Positions 63,920 through 64,000 of a stretch of DNA of 64,000 bases are shown here, in pieces. The position numbers and the translations under genes were made by a program. The notes below the pieces were generated by a model. That model did not search any database and was not told the origin of the DNA. It saw nothing but the letters and a program-made list of their open reading frames with translations. Every line of letters begins with the position of its first letter. Position 1 is the stretch's first letter. The DNA comes from Nicoliella spurrieriana (GTDB lineage: Bacteria; Bacillota; Bacilli; Lactobacillales; Lactobacillaceae), in NCBI RefSeq assembly GCF_023380205.1, contig NZ_CP093361.1, positions 806,001-870,000 of the forward strand. Reading direction: 5' to 3'.

Positions 63920-64000
63920 GTACAATTACCATGCTAGGATTGATATTATTAATATTGATGGTGGTCGTAGGTGGTAAGCAGGGGCTGCAATCATTCCTGA
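63916..64000 (+). CDS. second YibE/F-family membrane protein (cut by window end)
   Basis: ATG 63916 overlaps the previous stop by 4 nt. The 28 visible residues are a hydrophobic first span (MLGLILLILMVVVGG). Assignment rests on the usual pairing of YibE/F genes and the overlap. Confidence 0.6.
   Translation, partial: MSTITMLGLILLILMVVVGGKQGLQSFL

Overview
The window looks like chromosomal DNA of a lactic acid bacterium of the family Lactobacillaceae. It carries a D-lactate dehydrogenase-type enzyme, PepO and S9 peptidases, an OpuA betaine transporter, DHA2 drug exporters, a DUF915-type hydrolase and a surface protein with glucan-binding-type repeats, together with strong AGGAGG ribosome sites and compact U-tailed terminators. 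I cannot name the genus. Base composition is uneven: the first gene, the Asn-rich gene near 10.5 kb and most spacers are very AT-rich, while the giant gene and metabolic genes are clearly richer in GC. I saw no tRNA, rRNA, insertion sequence, prophage or CRISPR array.

Layout. 1-4.9 kb: tail of a large surface protein, a TetR regulator whose only sensible start codon is ATT, a candidate structured RNA, and a secreted beta-propeller/coiled-coil protein. 4.9-9.9 kb: a TPP riboswitch heading a tight four-gene operon (NCS2 permease, LuxE-like acyl-protein synthetase, LuxC-like acyl reductase, SDR). 9.9-15.2 kb: a decayed gene, a small protein with a 40-residue Asn tract, a candidate small RNA, a D-2-hydroxyacid dehydrogenase behind a long leader with a terminator, galE, an aldo/keto reductase and a small ORF. 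15.3-34.7 kb: an 88-residue protein followed by a 6,360-residue Ala/Ser-rich helical-repeat protein. 34.8-39.5 kb: three DMT/EamA transporters (one frameshifted) and an APC amino acid permease with its own leader. 39.6-47.1 kb: a GT-C-like membrane protein, a YczE-type membrane protein (ATT start), a second TetR regulator, a cold-shock protein, a quinone reductase, small proteins, ribonuclease HI and an acetyltransferase. 47.2-55.5 kb: three DHA2 MFS exporters, a BCCT transporter (ATC start), methionine aminopeptidase and a DUF915-type hydrolase. 55.5-64 kb: S9 peptidase, PepO, the opuAA-AB-AC operon behind a palindrome/terminator leader, and a YibE/F pair cut by the window end.

Most interesting points. 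(1) The TPP-riboswitch operon encodes uptake, acid activation, reduction to aldehyde and reduction to alcohol. This would fit salvage of an oxidised thiamine precursor, for example a pyrimidine or thiazole carboxylate, and I do not recognise it as a described pathway. (2) The giant protein is built from about 30 or more degenerate ~150-residue units, has no visible export or anchor signal, and sits next to a gene coding for what looks like one free module. (3) Three unrelated genes have a good Shine-Dalgarno site followed 5-7 nt later by ATT or ATC, with no ATG/GTG/TTG that would keep their conserved N-termini, which suggests relaxed start-codon choice in this organism.
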